Shown piece by piece: positions 1 through 8,122 of a stretch of DNA of 64,000 bases. The position numbers and the translations under genes are program-made. Source of the stretch: Paenibacillus oralis (GTDB lineage: Bacteria; Bacillota; Bacilli; Paenibacillales; Paenibacillaceae); contig NZ_RRCN01000001.1 in the NCBI RefSeq assembly GCF_003863965.1, positions 4,608,304 through 4,672,303 on the forward strand, given 5' to 3'. Position 1 is the first letter of the stretch. Each line of letters begins with the position of its first letter. The notes beneath the pieces were generated by a model. It ran no database searches and was not told where the DNA came from. It was given only the letters and a program-made list of their open reading frames with translations.

Positions 1-1
1 C

Positions 2-82
2 GATAAGCTGATGGGCCGGTCGGAGTTCAAAGGGACGAGCCCGGTTGATGCCTTCTGCGGCCTGTGGGACGCCAGATTGTGA
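2..82 (+). CDS. C-terminal fragment of an unidentified protein, cut by the window edge
   Basis: Frame 2 is open from the first base to a TGA at 80-82, giving 26 residues that end in AFCGLWDARL. The true start lies outside the window. I do not recognise the family. The next gene is a beta-phosphoglucomutase, which is commonly preceded by a GH65 or GH13 enzyme that releases glucose-1-phosphate, so such an enzyme is a possibility, but nothing in these residues confirms it. Confidence 0.4.
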   Translation, partial: DKLMGRSEFKGTSPVDAFCGLWDARL

Positions 83-181
83 GTAAGTTGAAGCTGCTGC
101 GGCAGTAAGTTGCCGGAATAGCTGCGAGATAAAGAAGTTGCAGGAATCAAGAAAGAAAGCGGATCAGGAGGAGAGAGCAGC

Positions 182-823
182 ATGAATCGGCGGTACCAAG
201 CGGTGATTTTCGATTTGGACGGGGTGATCGTCTCGACGGACCATTATCACTTTCTGGCGTGGTCCGAGTTGGCCCGGCAAGAGGGGATCGAATTTAACGA
301 GCAAATCAATCACAGGCTGCGCGGCGTCAGCCGCATGGAAAGTTTGGAGATTATCCTGGAAAAGGCAAGCAAGCGTTATACGCCGGTGGAGAAGCTGGAG
401 TTGGCTGAGCGGAAAAACGAGGTTTACCGCGGTTTGCTGGGCAACCTGACCGCTGGCGATATGCTGCCGGGAGTGGCGGATACTTTGTCCGCCCTCCGCG
501 AGCGGGGCTACAAAATCGCCATCGGTTCGTCCAGCAAAAATACGCCGGTGATCCTGGAGCGGATCGGCTTGTCCGGTTATTTCGACGCGGTGGCGGACGG
601 GAACGGGATCAAGCACAGCAAACCGGACCCGGAGGTGTTCCTGCTGGCGGCCGGCAAGCTCGGCGTTCCGCCCGCAGGCTGCCTTGTCGTTGAAGACGCG
701 GAGGCGGGAGTGGCCGCGGCCAAGCGCGGCGGCATGGCGGCAGCGGCCATCGGCGAGGCGCGAAGCTGTAAAGAAGCGGATTATTCGCTGAAGACGATAG
801 CGGACTTGTTGCTTTATGTTTAG
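182..823 (+). CDS. pgmB: beta-phosphoglucomutase (HAD superfamily)
   Basis: Interconverts beta-D-glucose-1-phosphate and glucose-6-phosphate in the cytoplasm, linking maltose- or trehalose-type phosphorolysis to glycolysis. The 213-residue protein has the usual family length. HAD motif I is FDLDGVI near residue 10 (nucleophile Asp and acid/base Asp), motif II is IGSSSKN near 118, the Lys of motif III is in KHSKPDPEVF near 145, and motif IV is VVEDAEAGV near 170. The cap-domain signature RGVSRMESLE near 48 separates beta-phosphoglucomutase from generic HAD phosphatases. An AGGAGG sequence about 10 nt before the ATG supports the start. It probably forms the end of an operon with the truncated gene before it. 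Confidence 0.9.
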   Translation: MNRRYQAVIFDLDGVIVSTDHYHFLAWSELARQEGIEFNEQINHRLRGVSRMESLEIILEKASKRYTPVEKLELAERKNEVYRGLLGNLTAGDMLPGVADTLSALRERGYKIAIGSSSKNTPVILERIGLSGYFDAVADGNGIKHSKPDPEVFLLAAGKLGVPPAGCLVVEDAEAGVAAAKRGGMAAAAIGEARSCKEADYSLKTIADLLLYV

Positions 824-846
824 GAGCGGGGGATATCCCCCGCCAC

Positions 847-1962
847 TCACGTTTTTTGCTGCTGTAATCGGGTCCTGGATTTTCTGACATAATAAACAAT
901 CATCAGCAGCAAAGGGATCACAAAGCCGATGGTAAAGTCCCAGTCCACCCAGGTGGCTGGGATTTTTTTCATGTAGAAAACAATATCTTTTGATACCAGC
1001 TGCGAAAGTCCAAACAAGAGGAAACCAACCGGGAAAATTAAAGAACGGAAATTTTTCAGGTTAAACAGTTGGGCGGTTCCGAGCGTAAAGGCGTAGAAAT
1101 ACAGTGCCGTTTTGAAATAAGTGGTGATGATCCACACGATGGCCATAAGCACTTCGATTCTTTGCAGGAAGTTGCCGATGTTGATTTTTTGGGCCAAAAT
1201 ATAGGCGGCGTAAAATTGATGCTCGGATAGATAAGCTCCCAGAACAGTAATAGACAGAAATAAAATCAGATTCAGAGCGGCCGCTCCGATAATCATGGAG
1301 AGAAAGATATCTCTGTTGGTAGTCCTATTCTGCTTGACGTACGGATGCACCATCTGAAATACTATCATCTCGCCAAACGGATAACTGATGCCAAACAACA
1401 CGGAGTGCAGTAATTTGGGCAGAGGCGTATTCATGATCGGAAGCAGATTCTCCAGTTGGACCTGCGGGAGCAGCAGAATCATCAATGAAGCCATAAACAG
1501 CACGAACAGCGGCAAAAATATTTCGGCGGCTCTGCCAAGCGTCTCAAGACCAAGGCGGAGGCCGTATACCACCAGAATGAGGGTCATGAGACGAAAAACG
1601 GCGCCAGGAGTAGCTTCAAAAATTTGCGTGCACATGAAATCCTCGATTTCACGAAGGTAGATGGATGCTGCCATCAGAAAGAAAAACAAATAAAACAGGC
1701 TGACTGCGGTTCCGGCCCATTTTCCCAATATTTTGTTGATTTTTTCGATAAGGTTCAGCTGTGGGTAAAAATAATGTACTTTGATCGGAATCGCTATGCC
1801 GGCGAGTCCCAGCGGTAAGCTAATAAGACCGGCTATCCAGGCGCTCTGGTGCGAATCGGTCACCAAGGTTAGGGGATAAATCAGCGCCATGTCGCCCACA
1901 AACACAAAAAGGCAAAGCACAGCCAGTTGTCTTGAAGATAAGCGCCCTTTTTCCAAGCTCAT
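847..1962 (-). CDS. gerKB: GerB-type spore germination permease (GerAB/GerKB family)
   Basis: Integral membrane subunit of a GerA-family nutrient germinant receptor in the inner spore membrane; B subunits belong to the amino acid/polyamine/organocation superfamily and take part in germinant recognition. The 371 residues match the family length and show about ten hydrophobic segments, starting with the typical N-terminal SSRQLAVLCLFVFVGDMAL stretch. It is transcribed away from the A and C subunit genes at 2152 and 3676, whereas classical gerA operons are A-B-C on one strand. A sigma-G-like promoter lies in the shared upstream region. Family assignment is firm; the germinant cannot be predicted. 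Confidence 0.88.
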   Translation of the reverse strand: MSLEKGRLSSRQLAVLCLFVFVGDMALIYPLTLVTDSHQSAWIAGLISLPLGLAGIAIPIKVHYFYPQLNLIEKINKILGKWAGTAVSLFYLFFFLMAASIYLREIEDFMCTQIFEATPGAVFRLMTLILVVYGLRLGLETLGRAAEIFLPLFVLFMASLMILLLPQVQLENLLPIMNTPLPKLLHSVLFGISYPFGEMIVFQMVHPYVKQNRTTNRDIFLSMIIGAAALNLILFLSITVLGAYLSEHQFYAAYILAQKINIGNFLQRIEVLMAIVWIITTYFKTALYFYAFTLGTAQLFNLKNFRSLIFPVGFLLFGLSQLVSKDIVFYMKKIPATWVDWDFTIGFVIPLLLMIVYYVRKSRTRLQQQKT

Positions 1963-2031
1963 GTCCCATTACTTCCTTTCGCCTGTGCATTTTTTCCGGC
2001 CCGGTACCTAATTTAAAGCGCCAGTCAGTGC

Positions 2032-2061
2032 TAGTATGCCGGGAATGGATATACAGTATGC
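2032..2061 (-). promoter_or_regulatory. sigma-G-like promoter for the gerB-type gene
   Basis: On the minus strand GCATA (2057-2061) is followed after 18 bp by CATACTA (2032-2038). This resembles the forespore sigma-G consensus (GHATR, 17-18 bp, CATWHTR) expected for germinant receptor genes. Inferred from pattern only. Confidence 0.45.
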
Positions 2062-2151
2062 TCCTGACCTGGATTTATTAGGAATATTAATGGCCGATTA
2101 GACCAAAATAAGCAAAAAAACGTCTGTTGGCGGAAAATCAGGTGAACGAGA

Positions 2152-3672
2152 GTGGATAAATCAACAAGCCTTAAAGGTCAATTGCTGTCCAGCCTGCAGG
2201 AGAACGATATCCTGCTGCATCAAGCGCTTGGCGGGAGCACGGATCTGGTGAAAAAGAAGCTGATTCTGGGCACAAACACGGAGCTGGCCTTGTTTTATAT
2301 CGATGGTCTGGTGGATACCGGCATCCTGCACAATTCCATCCTTTACTCGCTGACTGAGCGGGGATTCTCCGAAAATGATGATCCGGAAAAGCTGGATGCC
2401 GAGCAAAAGCTGCAGCTTCTCAAAGATAACACTCTGATGGCTGGAGATGTAAAGGAAATCACCGATTACGACAAGCTGCTTCATGATCTTTTGTCGGGAT
2501 GCATCATACTGCTGCTGGACGGAGCAAACATCGCGCTGCGGATTGCGCTTCCCGGCTGGGAGGACCGCAATGTCGGCGAACCCAGCTCACAGTCGGTTGT
2601 ACGCGGGCCGATGGAGGGGTTTACCGAGAGATTGCGCACCAACACGGCGCTGATCCGGCGGAAAATCAAGGATAGACACTTATGGCTTGAGACGTTTCAA
2701 ATCGGCAAGGTAACCCAAACCGATGTGGCCATTATGTATCTGGACAACGTTGTCAACGCGGAAATCGTTAATGAAGTTAAACGGCGTCTGAATAAAATCG
2801 ACACGGACAGTATTTTGGAAAGCGGCTATATCGAAGAATTCATTCAGGACACGGCCATTACCCCGTTTCCCACGATCTATAATTCCGATCGTCCCGATAC
2901 GATCGCGGCGGGAATTTTGGAAGGAAAAGTGGCCATCCTGGTGGACGGGACACCGTTTGTTCTGCTTGTTCCCTCTTTCTTTTTGAATTTCTTCCAGTCC
3001 GCCGAAGATTATTACCAGCGGGCGGATATCTCCACTTTGCTGAGAGTCATCCGGTATTTGGCATTTATTATCGCGATGCTGGCTCCAGCGCTTTATGTTG
3101 CCATTACAACGTATCACCAGGAGATGATTCCGACTACCCTTGTGATCAGTTTGGCCGCGCAAAGGGAGACGGTGCCTTTTCCGGCGTTTGTCGAAGCGAT
3201 GCTCATGGAGGTCGTTTATGAAGTTTTGCGCGAGGCCGGCGTCAGAATACCGAAGAACATCGGCCAGGCCATTTCCATTGTCGGGACCCTGGTTATCGGA
3301 CAAGCGGCCGTAGAGGCGGGTTTTATCTCATCCGCCATGGTTATCATCGTGTCCGTTACAGCGATTTCCAGTTTTGTGCTTCCGGAGATGGGGATGTCCA
3401 TCGCCGTCCGGATCATCCGTTTTGCCCTGATGGGACTGGGGGCGTTTATGGGATTGTACGGCATTTTGTTCGGCCTGTTTATCATCGTGCTGCATTTGGC
3501 TGGGCTGCGGTCTTTCGGAATGCCATATATGAGCCCGATCGGACCCTTTATTCAAAGCGATTTGAAGGATTCCGTTTTCCGCTTTACGTGGCCGAAGTTA
3601 ACAACGAGACCCCAGCAAACTAGGCCAAGCGACATGAACCGGCAAGGACAAACCGGGCAGGAGGAATCGTAA
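2152..3672 (+). CDS. gerKA: GerA-type spore germination protein (GerAA/GerKA family)
   Basis: A subunit of the nutrient germinant receptor. The 506-residue protein has a soluble N-terminal region of about 270 residues and a C-terminal membrane domain with about five hydrophobic segments. Family signatures include VRGPMEGFTERLRTNTALIR near residue 146, the PFPTIYNSDRPD stretch near 238 and the conserved LITTYHQEMIPTTL-like segment near 320. The start is a GTG with only a weak upstream ribosome site. The C-terminal tail is hydrophilic and ends 3 bp before the gerC-type start, so the two are translationally close. The B subunit is on the other strand across a 189-bp gap. Confidence 0.9.
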   Translation: MDKSTSLKGQLLSSLQENDILLHQALGGSTDLVKKKLILGTNTELALFYIDGLVDTGILHNSILYSLTERGFSENDDPEKLDAEQKLQLLKDNTLMAGDVKEITDYDKLLHDLLSGCIILLLDGANIALRIALPGWEDRNVGEPSSQSVVRGPMEGFTERLRTNTALIRRKIKDRHLWLETFQIGKVTQTDVAIMYLDNVVNAEIVNEVKRRLNKIDTDSILESGYIEEFIQDTAITPFPTIYNSDRPDTIAAGILEGKVAILVDGTPFVLLVPSFFLNFFQSAEDYYQRADISTLLRVIRYLAFIIAMLAPALYVAITTYHQEMIPTTLVISLAAQRETVPFPAFVEAMLMEVVYEVLREAGVRIPKNIGQAISIVGTLVIGQAAVEAGFISSAMVIIVSVTAISSFVLPEMGMSIAVRIIRFALMGLGAFMGLYGILFGLFIIVLHLAGLRSFGMPYMSPIGPFIQSDLKDSVFRFTWPKLTTRPQQTRPSDMNRQGQTGQEES

Positions 3673-3675
3673 GCC

Positions 3676-4890
3676 ATGCTGAGAACGCTGAAATCAACCC
3701 TATGCGGGTTCATGCTGATTATTTTGCTGCCTGCTTTGCTGAGCGGGTGCTGGGAAAGGAAAGAACTCAATGAGCTGGCTTTTGTCCTGGGGTACGGATT
3801 GGATAAGGAGGGAGACCATTTTAAAGTAACGATGCAGGTGGTCATTCCTTCGGAGATCGCCACATCCACCACCGCAAAGGGCGGCGGAACGCCGGTCACC
3901 GTCTACGATTTTAAAGTTAAAACCATTTACGAAGCGTTGCATGAATTCACCTTAGCGAGCTCCAGATCAAGTTACTTGGGGCATATCCGCGTATTGGTGC
4001 TTGGCGAGGAGTTGGCCCGGGACGGCATCGGCAAGGTGCTGGATGTCATTCTAAGAAGCCGCGAGCCACGGTCGGATTTCTATATCATGGTAGCGCGGGA
4101 TGCCCAGGCTTCCGAAGTGCTGCAGTTTTTGACGCCGCTGGACAAATTGCCGGCCAACCGGCTGTTTTATTCCTTACAGAAATCGTCCAAGGCAACCGCC
4201 AGAACCACGCCCGTCACCATTGACAAACTGGTTGACCGTCTGGTGGCCGATGGGAGAAACGTCGCGCTGTCGGGCATAGAGATTGTTGGCGACCGTTCCG
4301 TGGACGGGGATGCGAATAACCTGGAAAGCACGAGGCCCAAGGCAAGCTTGCTGCTTCGCGGCCTTGGCGTGTTTAGAAGGGACAAGCTGCTCGGATGGCT
4401 TAATGATATGGAAACGATAGGTTATAACTATATCATGGGTGAAGTCAGCGGAAGTGCCGGCCCGGTAATCGGGGAGGACGGAAAACCCATCGTGATGGAG
4501 GTACTCCGATCTTCAACCAAGCGTAAGGTCAAAATCATCGACGGGGAGCCGCATATTTATATTACCGTTCGCGCTACAGTCAATGTTGAGAGCACACAGA
4601 GCACGGATCGGCTGGATGACGACCTGATGATCAGAGAATTGGAGAAAAAGTCGGAAGAACGGATCATTTACCTCATGGAAAATGCGGCCGATCATATTAT
4701 TGAGAAATACAACTCCGATATTTTGGGGTTTGGCCAACTGATTTACCAATCCCATCCGAAGGTGTGGGAGAAGCTGAAGGAACAGCGGGAAAATTACCTG
4801 AAAACGCTGCCCGTTCATTATCAAGCTTCCGTACATATCAACCGGATTGGCACCATCGATAAATCATTTCAGGATGACATAAAGGGGTGA
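3676..4890 (+). CDS. gerKC: GerC-type spore germination lipoprotein (GerAC/GerKC family)
   Basis: Lipoprotein subunit of the germinant receptor, anchored to the outer face of the inner spore membrane. The signal peptide ends in the lipobox LLSGC, with the lipidated Cys near residue 25 followed by the typical WERKELNE. The mature part has the three-domain GerAC length (404 residues in total), with the C-terminal helical region EKYNSDILGFGQLIYQSHP typical of Ger(x)C. It starts almost immediately after the A subunit stop and has a CAGGAGG ribosome site inside the end of that gene, so it is an operon partner. Confidence 0.9.
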   Translation: MLRTLKSTLCGFMLIILLPALLSGCWERKELNELAFVLGYGLDKEGDHFKVTMQVVIPSEIATSTTAKGGGTPVTVYDFKVKTIYEALHEFTLASSRSSYLGHIRVLVLGEELARDGIGKVLDVILRSREPRSDFYIMVARDAQASEVLQFLTPLDKLPANRLFYSLQKSSKATARTTPVTIDKLVDRLVADGRNVALSGIEIVGDRSVDGDANNLESTRPKASLLLRGLGVFRRDKLLGWLNDMETIGYNYIMGEVSGSAGPVIGEDGKPIVMEVLRSSTKRKVKIIDGEPHIYITVRATVNVESTQSTDRLDDDLMIRELEKKSEERIIYLMENAADHIIEKYNSDILGFGQLIYQSHPKVWEKLKEQRENYLKTLPVHYQASVHINRIGTIDKSFQDDIKG

Positions 4891-4897
4891 GGCCAAA

Positions 4898-5128
4898 ATG
4901 AACTTTCTGGCGGTTCTGCTGGTTGCTTCATGCTGTATAGCGATTGACCTGCCTTCCTTGGTCCGCTCCCGCCGATTCGGCCAGCTTGCCGTCTTCATCC
5001 TGCTCTGGATAGCCGGCATTTCGGCAACACTATGCACTGTATTCAAGGTGCAGGTTCCCAGCCCGCTTTATTTCATTATTTGGTTGTATACCCCCGTCAA
5101 TGATTTGTTTCAGCGTATGTTAGGATGA
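4898..5128 (+). CDS. small two-helix membrane protein, probable fourth germination-receptor gene
   Basis: Encodes 76 residues with two hydrophobic segments (about residues 3-22 and 29-48) flanking a basic LVRSRRFG loop, and no recognisable enzymatic motif. The gene begins 8 bp after the gerC-type stop, with GGGGTGAGG as ribosome site, so it looks like the last gene of the operon. Small D subunits with two membrane helices are known next to some GerA-family receptors, where they modulate receptor function. The match here is by size, topology and position, not by sequence motif. It ends close to the convergent ROK gene with 13 bp between stops. Confidence 0.6.
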   Translation: MNFLAVLLVASCCIAIDLPSLVRSRRFGQLAVFILLWIAGISATLCTVFKVQVPSPLYFIIWLYTPVNDLFQRMLG

Positions 5129-5141
5129 AAGCTTTTGCGGG

Positions 5142-6332
5142 CTAGTTTCCTTCCCACTCCTGCAGCATCATCACGGCCGCCCCGGTGGCCACGGCCTCCT
5201 CAAGCAGCAGACCCTGGGTGAACACCGGGCTGTACTCGGGATAATGGTAGGTGTTTTTCTTGGCGATCTCCAGCGCGGTATCGAATACGAGCGGGCTGGC
5301 GCTGACGAGCGGGCCGCCCAAAATGACGTATTCGGGATGCAGCGCATTGATCAGGTTGGCGAGTCCAATCCCCAGATAAGCGGCCGTTTCCATAAACTGC
5401 TCTTTAACCAGCGGATCGTCTTGCGCCAGGGCGTCAACCAAAGTGGCAAAGTTGACCTGGTCCGGCGAAATGCCGGAGAGCAGGCTGCCGCGCCCGATTT
5501 TTAGCTGGGTGCGCACGCGCTCCTCCAGCGCCGGCACCGACACGAAAGCCTCCAATGCCCCGTAATTGCCTTTCTCCCGCAGCCTTGGCCCATTGGCCTG
5601 GATGATCATCTGGCCGATCGCCCCTTCGGTATCCACGGCCCCGCGGAGTATCTGACCGTCGGACATTGCGGCCGACCGGATGTTAACGCCGGAGTGTACG
5701 TAAAGGGCATGCTGGATGTTTTCGGTCCGCAGCGCCCAATGCTCGCCGATTAACGCGGTGTTTGCGCCGTTGTCGAGTTTCGCCGGGAATTCCAGCCGCT
5801 CCGCAAGCATTTCGCAAATCGGCACATTGCTCCAGGAGGGAGCGGGGAAAAATTCCGGTTCAAGGATGATTCCTTTTCGCTGATCCAGCGGGCCGACCGC
5901 TCCGATCCCCATGCCCAAGACATCGCCGGACGAGATGCCGTGCTTGGCCAGGAACTCCCGGGCGCTGTTCACAACGTGATCGACAAACAGCTCGGGCGTC
6001 ATCTGTTCGTCCATTTTCCAACGGGTCAGGGACAAGGTGTTGATATGCATATCGTATAGTCCCAGCGTGGAATAAATACGGGAAATTTCCAAGCCGAACA
6101 GGTAGCGGTATGTCGGATTGGTTTGAAACAAAATCGGCTTTCTTCCGCCAGTGGAGTTGCCGAGTCCGGAGACGATGATCAGCCCCTGGGAGGTCATCTC
6201 CTCAAGCAAGCGTGTCATGCTGCTGCTGGTGAGCGAAAAATGGTTCAACAAATCGGCCTTGGAGACGGTTCCGAGATAGGAAATTCGATCGTAAACCTGT
6301 TTTTTTATAGAAGGATTGGAATGAGTGATCAT
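5142..6332 (-). CDS. ROK-family transcriptional repressor (NagC/XylR type)
   Basis: DNA-binding sugar-responsive repressor. The first 70 or so residues form a winged helix (KADLLNHFSLTSSSMTRLLE). The rest is an ROK sugar-kinase-like fold with the phosphate-binding GMGIGAVGPLD near residue 140 and a C-terminal YVILGGPLV. The cysteine-rich zinc site of true ROK kinases and NagC (CxCGxxGC) is not visible: the corresponding stretch reads GAIGQMIIQANGPRLREKG, so it has lost the zinc ligands. The gene is divergent from the chromate-type transporter pair, and the gap holds candidate operators. The ligand is unknown. Confidence 0.82.
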   Translation of the reverse strand: MITHSNPSIKKQVYDRISYLGTVSKADLLNHFSLTSSSMTRLLEEMTSQGLIIVSGLGNSTGGRKPILFQTNPTYRYLFGLEISRIYSTLGLYDMHINTLSLTRWKMDEQMTPELFVDHVVNSAREFLAKHGISSGDVLGMGIGAVGPLDQRKGIILEPEFFPAPSWSNVPICEMLAERLEFPAKLDNGANTALIGEHWALRTENIQHALYVHSGVNIRSAAMSDGQILRGAVDTEGAIGQMIIQANGPRLREKGNYGALEAFVSVPALEERVRTQLKIGRGSLLSGISPDQVNFATLVDALAQDDPLVKEQFMETAAYLGIGLANLINALHPEYVILGGPLVSASPLVFDTALEIAKKNTYHYPEYSPVFTQGLLLEEAVATGAAVMMLQEWEGN

Positions 6333-6348
6333 AACGTACGTTTCTCCA

Positions 6349-6454
6349 TTTCCAAGTTAATTAGTCGGGATATTACAAGTATAACGGCAACTTCGTGTTA
6401 TTTCCAGTTAATTTCATCAGAATAATCAACATAATTTCTTTTTGAAATTATGTT
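6349..6454. promoter_or_regulatory. candidate operators between the ROK regulator and the transporter pair
   Basis: The motif TTTCCA(A)GTTAATT occurs twice in direct orientation (about 6350 and 6401). A perfect inverted repeat with arms AACATAATTTC and GAAATTATGTT and a 5-base loop spans 6428-6454. No T-run follows the hairpin that would suit a terminator for either gene. ROK proteins bind such AT-rich palindromes, so operator function is plausible but inferred. Confidence 0.4.
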
Positions 6455-6528
6455 AGGTGATAAATACCGCCCGGAAGTCTTTGGGATTAGCGGTTTTTAA
6501 TCTTTTCTATAAAATTATCATAACTTTA

Positions 6529-6556
6529 TTCCAAAATGAAATTAATGTGTTATAAT
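6529..6556 (+). promoter_or_regulatory. possible sigma-A promoter of the chromate-type transporter pair
   Basis: A perfect TATAAT at 6551-6556 lies 50 bp before the first transporter gene. The -35 candidate TTCCAA at 6529-6534 is weak and 16 bp upstream, which would suit a regulated promoter. Confidence 0.4.
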
Positions 6557-6605
6557 GCTTATAGCTTCTAGTAAAACATGACGAGACAGAAAAGGGTGAG
6601 TTCGG

Positions 6606-7241
6606 ATGAACCGCACGCAAACCCAGCGCATGAGCATCCTATGGCAAATCTTTTGTGTGTTTTTAAAAATAGGGCCTTCCACGTTTGGGGGCGGCTATGC
6701 GATGATCGCGACGATCGAAGAGGAGATCGTTCATAGAAAAGGGTGGATGAACCGCGAAGAAATGGGGGACATGGTGTCCATTTCAGGGTCAGCCCCCGGC
6801 GGCGTGGCCGTCAATTCCGCGGCTTTCATCGGCTACCGTCTGGGGGGAATCCCCGGCGCCGTGACGGCCGTGACCGCGATTACGCTGCCAACGTTTATCA
6901 TCGTTTTTCTCTTGAGCATATTAAATTACATTTTCAAAGATAACGTAAAAGTGGCAGCCGCATTAAAAGGCATTCACGCCGCGGTTGTTTCCCTGATCAT
7001 CGTAGCTGCCTTTAAGATGTGGAAATCCTCCGTTCTGGATACGTCCACGCTGGTGATCGCGGCAGTTGCGGTCGCGCTCCTCCTATTTACCGGCATTCAT
7101 TCGTTTTATCTTATTCTGGGGGGACCGATCGCCGGGATCATCGTCGTGTTGATTAAGCGGAAATGCGGGAGGACCGTACGGACGGAAAAGGCGCGGACCG
7201 AGGAGAAACAGGAGCTTCATTTCCCGGAATATTACATCTAA
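6606..7241 (+). CDS. chromate transporter family protein, first half of a split pair
   Basis: Membrane protein of the CHR family, short-chain form (211 residues, one six-helix CHR domain). The family signature FLKIGPSTFGGGYAMIATIEEEIV sits near residue 18, followed by GWMNREEMGDMVSISGSAPGGVAVNSAAFIGYRLGG. Short-chain CHR proteins usually work as pairs of opposite topology encoded side by side, as seen here with the next gene. Family members export chromate in some bacteria, but many have unknown anions as substrate. A hydrophilic C-terminal tail follows the last helix. The gene is divergent from a ROK regulator, which hints at a sugar-linked role rather than metal resistance. Confidence 0.85.
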   Translation: MNRTQTQRMSILWQIFCVFLKIGPSTFGGGYAMIATIEEEIVHRKGWMNREEMGDMVSISGSAPGGVAVNSAAFIGYRLGGIPGAVTAVTAITLPTFIIVFLLSILNYIFKDNVKVAAALKGIHAAVVSLIIVAAFKMWKSSVLDTSTLVIAAVAVALLLFTGIHSFYLILGGPIAGIIVVLIKRKCGRTVRTEKARTEEKQELHFPEYYI

Positions 7242-7254
7242 AGGGTGATCATCT

Positions 7255-7788
7255 ATGCTTTGGCAGCTGTTTTTGGTCTTTATCAAGGTAGGGCTCATTT
7301 CCTTTGGCGGCGGCTACGCGGTTATGACGCTGATCCAGCGGGAGGTGGCCGCCATGGGATGGGTGGATACCGGGGAGTTTCAGGAGATCGTCGCTTTGGC
7401 GGGAATGGCCCCGGGCTCCATCGCTACGAATGCTGCCACGCTGATCGGATATTCGCAGGCAGGCATTTTGGGCGCGATTGTGGCCACGGTTGGCATCATT
7501 TTGCCGTCGCTTATTATCGTTATCCTGCTTACGGCCTTCTTTCTCAGACTGCAGAGCAACGATTGGGTCAAATCGTCGTTTTACGGCTTGCGTCCGATCG
7601 TGACGGGCCTGATTATTTACGCTGCCATCAACTTCGGACTCGGCGGGCGGAGCGAACCTTTGTTGAGCTGGTCCATGGCCGGAACGCTGCTGATCATTGC
7701 CGGAAGCCTGGCCTTGGTAACCAAATACAAAGTCCATCCTTTTGCGGTCATTTTGCTGTCCGCCGTCGCGGGAATCGTGCTGTTTTAA
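7255..7788 (+). CDS. chromate transporter family protein, second half of a split pair
   Basis: Second short-chain CHR protein (177 residues). It repeats the signature FIKVGLISFGGGYAVMTLIQ near residue 10 and the motif ALAGMAPGSIATNAATLIGY near residue 47, which shows that the two genes are ancient duplicates. It begins 13 bp after the first gene with an AAAGGGTGA ribosome site, so the two are co-transcribed and likely form a heterodimer in the cytoplasmic membrane. A strong terminator follows directly. The true substrate is uncertain. Confidence 0.85.
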   Translation: MLWQLFLVFIKVGLISFGGGYAVMTLIQREVAAMGWVDTGEFQEIVALAGMAPGSIATNAATLIGYSQAGILGAIVATVGIILPSLIIVILLTAFFLRLQSNDWVKSSFYGLRPIVTGLIIYAAINFGLGGRSEPLLSWSMAGTLLIIAGSLALVTKYKVHPFAVILLSAVAGIVLF

Positions 7789-7838
7789 AACAGGGGCCTC
7801 CTAATTCGCTGATTAGGAAGCCCCTGTTGTGTTTTTTG
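7789..7838 (+). terminator. intrinsic terminator of the transporter operon
   Basis: A long hairpin begins right after the stop codon: AACAGGGG(C)CTCCTAAT pairs with ATTAGGA(A)GCCCCTGTT across a 6-base loop, followed by GTGTTTTTT. It is nearly symmetrical, but the T-run is on the plus strand. Confidence 0.85.
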
Positions 7839-7854
7839 AGAAACTTCCGCCCAA

Positions 7855-8070
7855 AAAACATAAGGGTAAAAAATGTCGTTATTCCGGCAGTATATGTAAA
7901 TTTGAGGGAAATAAGGGCAATTTATGTCGCTATTTTCTCGAACCATTGGGGTTTCCCCGTGTTCTGGGCCATTTATAGGAAAATAAGAACAAAAAATGGC
8001 GCTAATGGAAATGAATATGCCAGTACTCCGGATAATAAGTACATAAAATGCCGCTATTTTGAAGGCAGAC
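7855..8070. repeat. intergenic short-repeat array, family A (block 1)
   Basis: This gene-free stretch between two converging units holds four degenerate copies of an approximately 27-nt unit resembling AATAAGNNCANAAAATGNCG followed by CTATTTT, at about 7858, 7910, 7983 and 8033. Spacing is roughly 50-70 nt. The last two copies and the spacer between them are homologous to a block at 16297-16396. It has no coding potential that I trust. Function unknown. Confidence 0.7.
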
Positions 8071-8122
8071 GGCCGGTCGTTCCGGGTAGCCAGCTGTCAA
8101 GCACCGGTTTCTAGGTTGAGCC

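Noticed and set aside
7855-8070. CRISPR array or tRNA cluster in the family A repeats
   Set aside because: The units are degenerate, irregularly spaced, and no cas gene or cloverleaf is present.
7245-8114. 289-codon plus-strand frame overlapping the second chromate-type gene
   Set aside because: It reads the transporter in another frame, through its terminator and into repeat family A. The alternative frame at 7255 has the CHR signatures.
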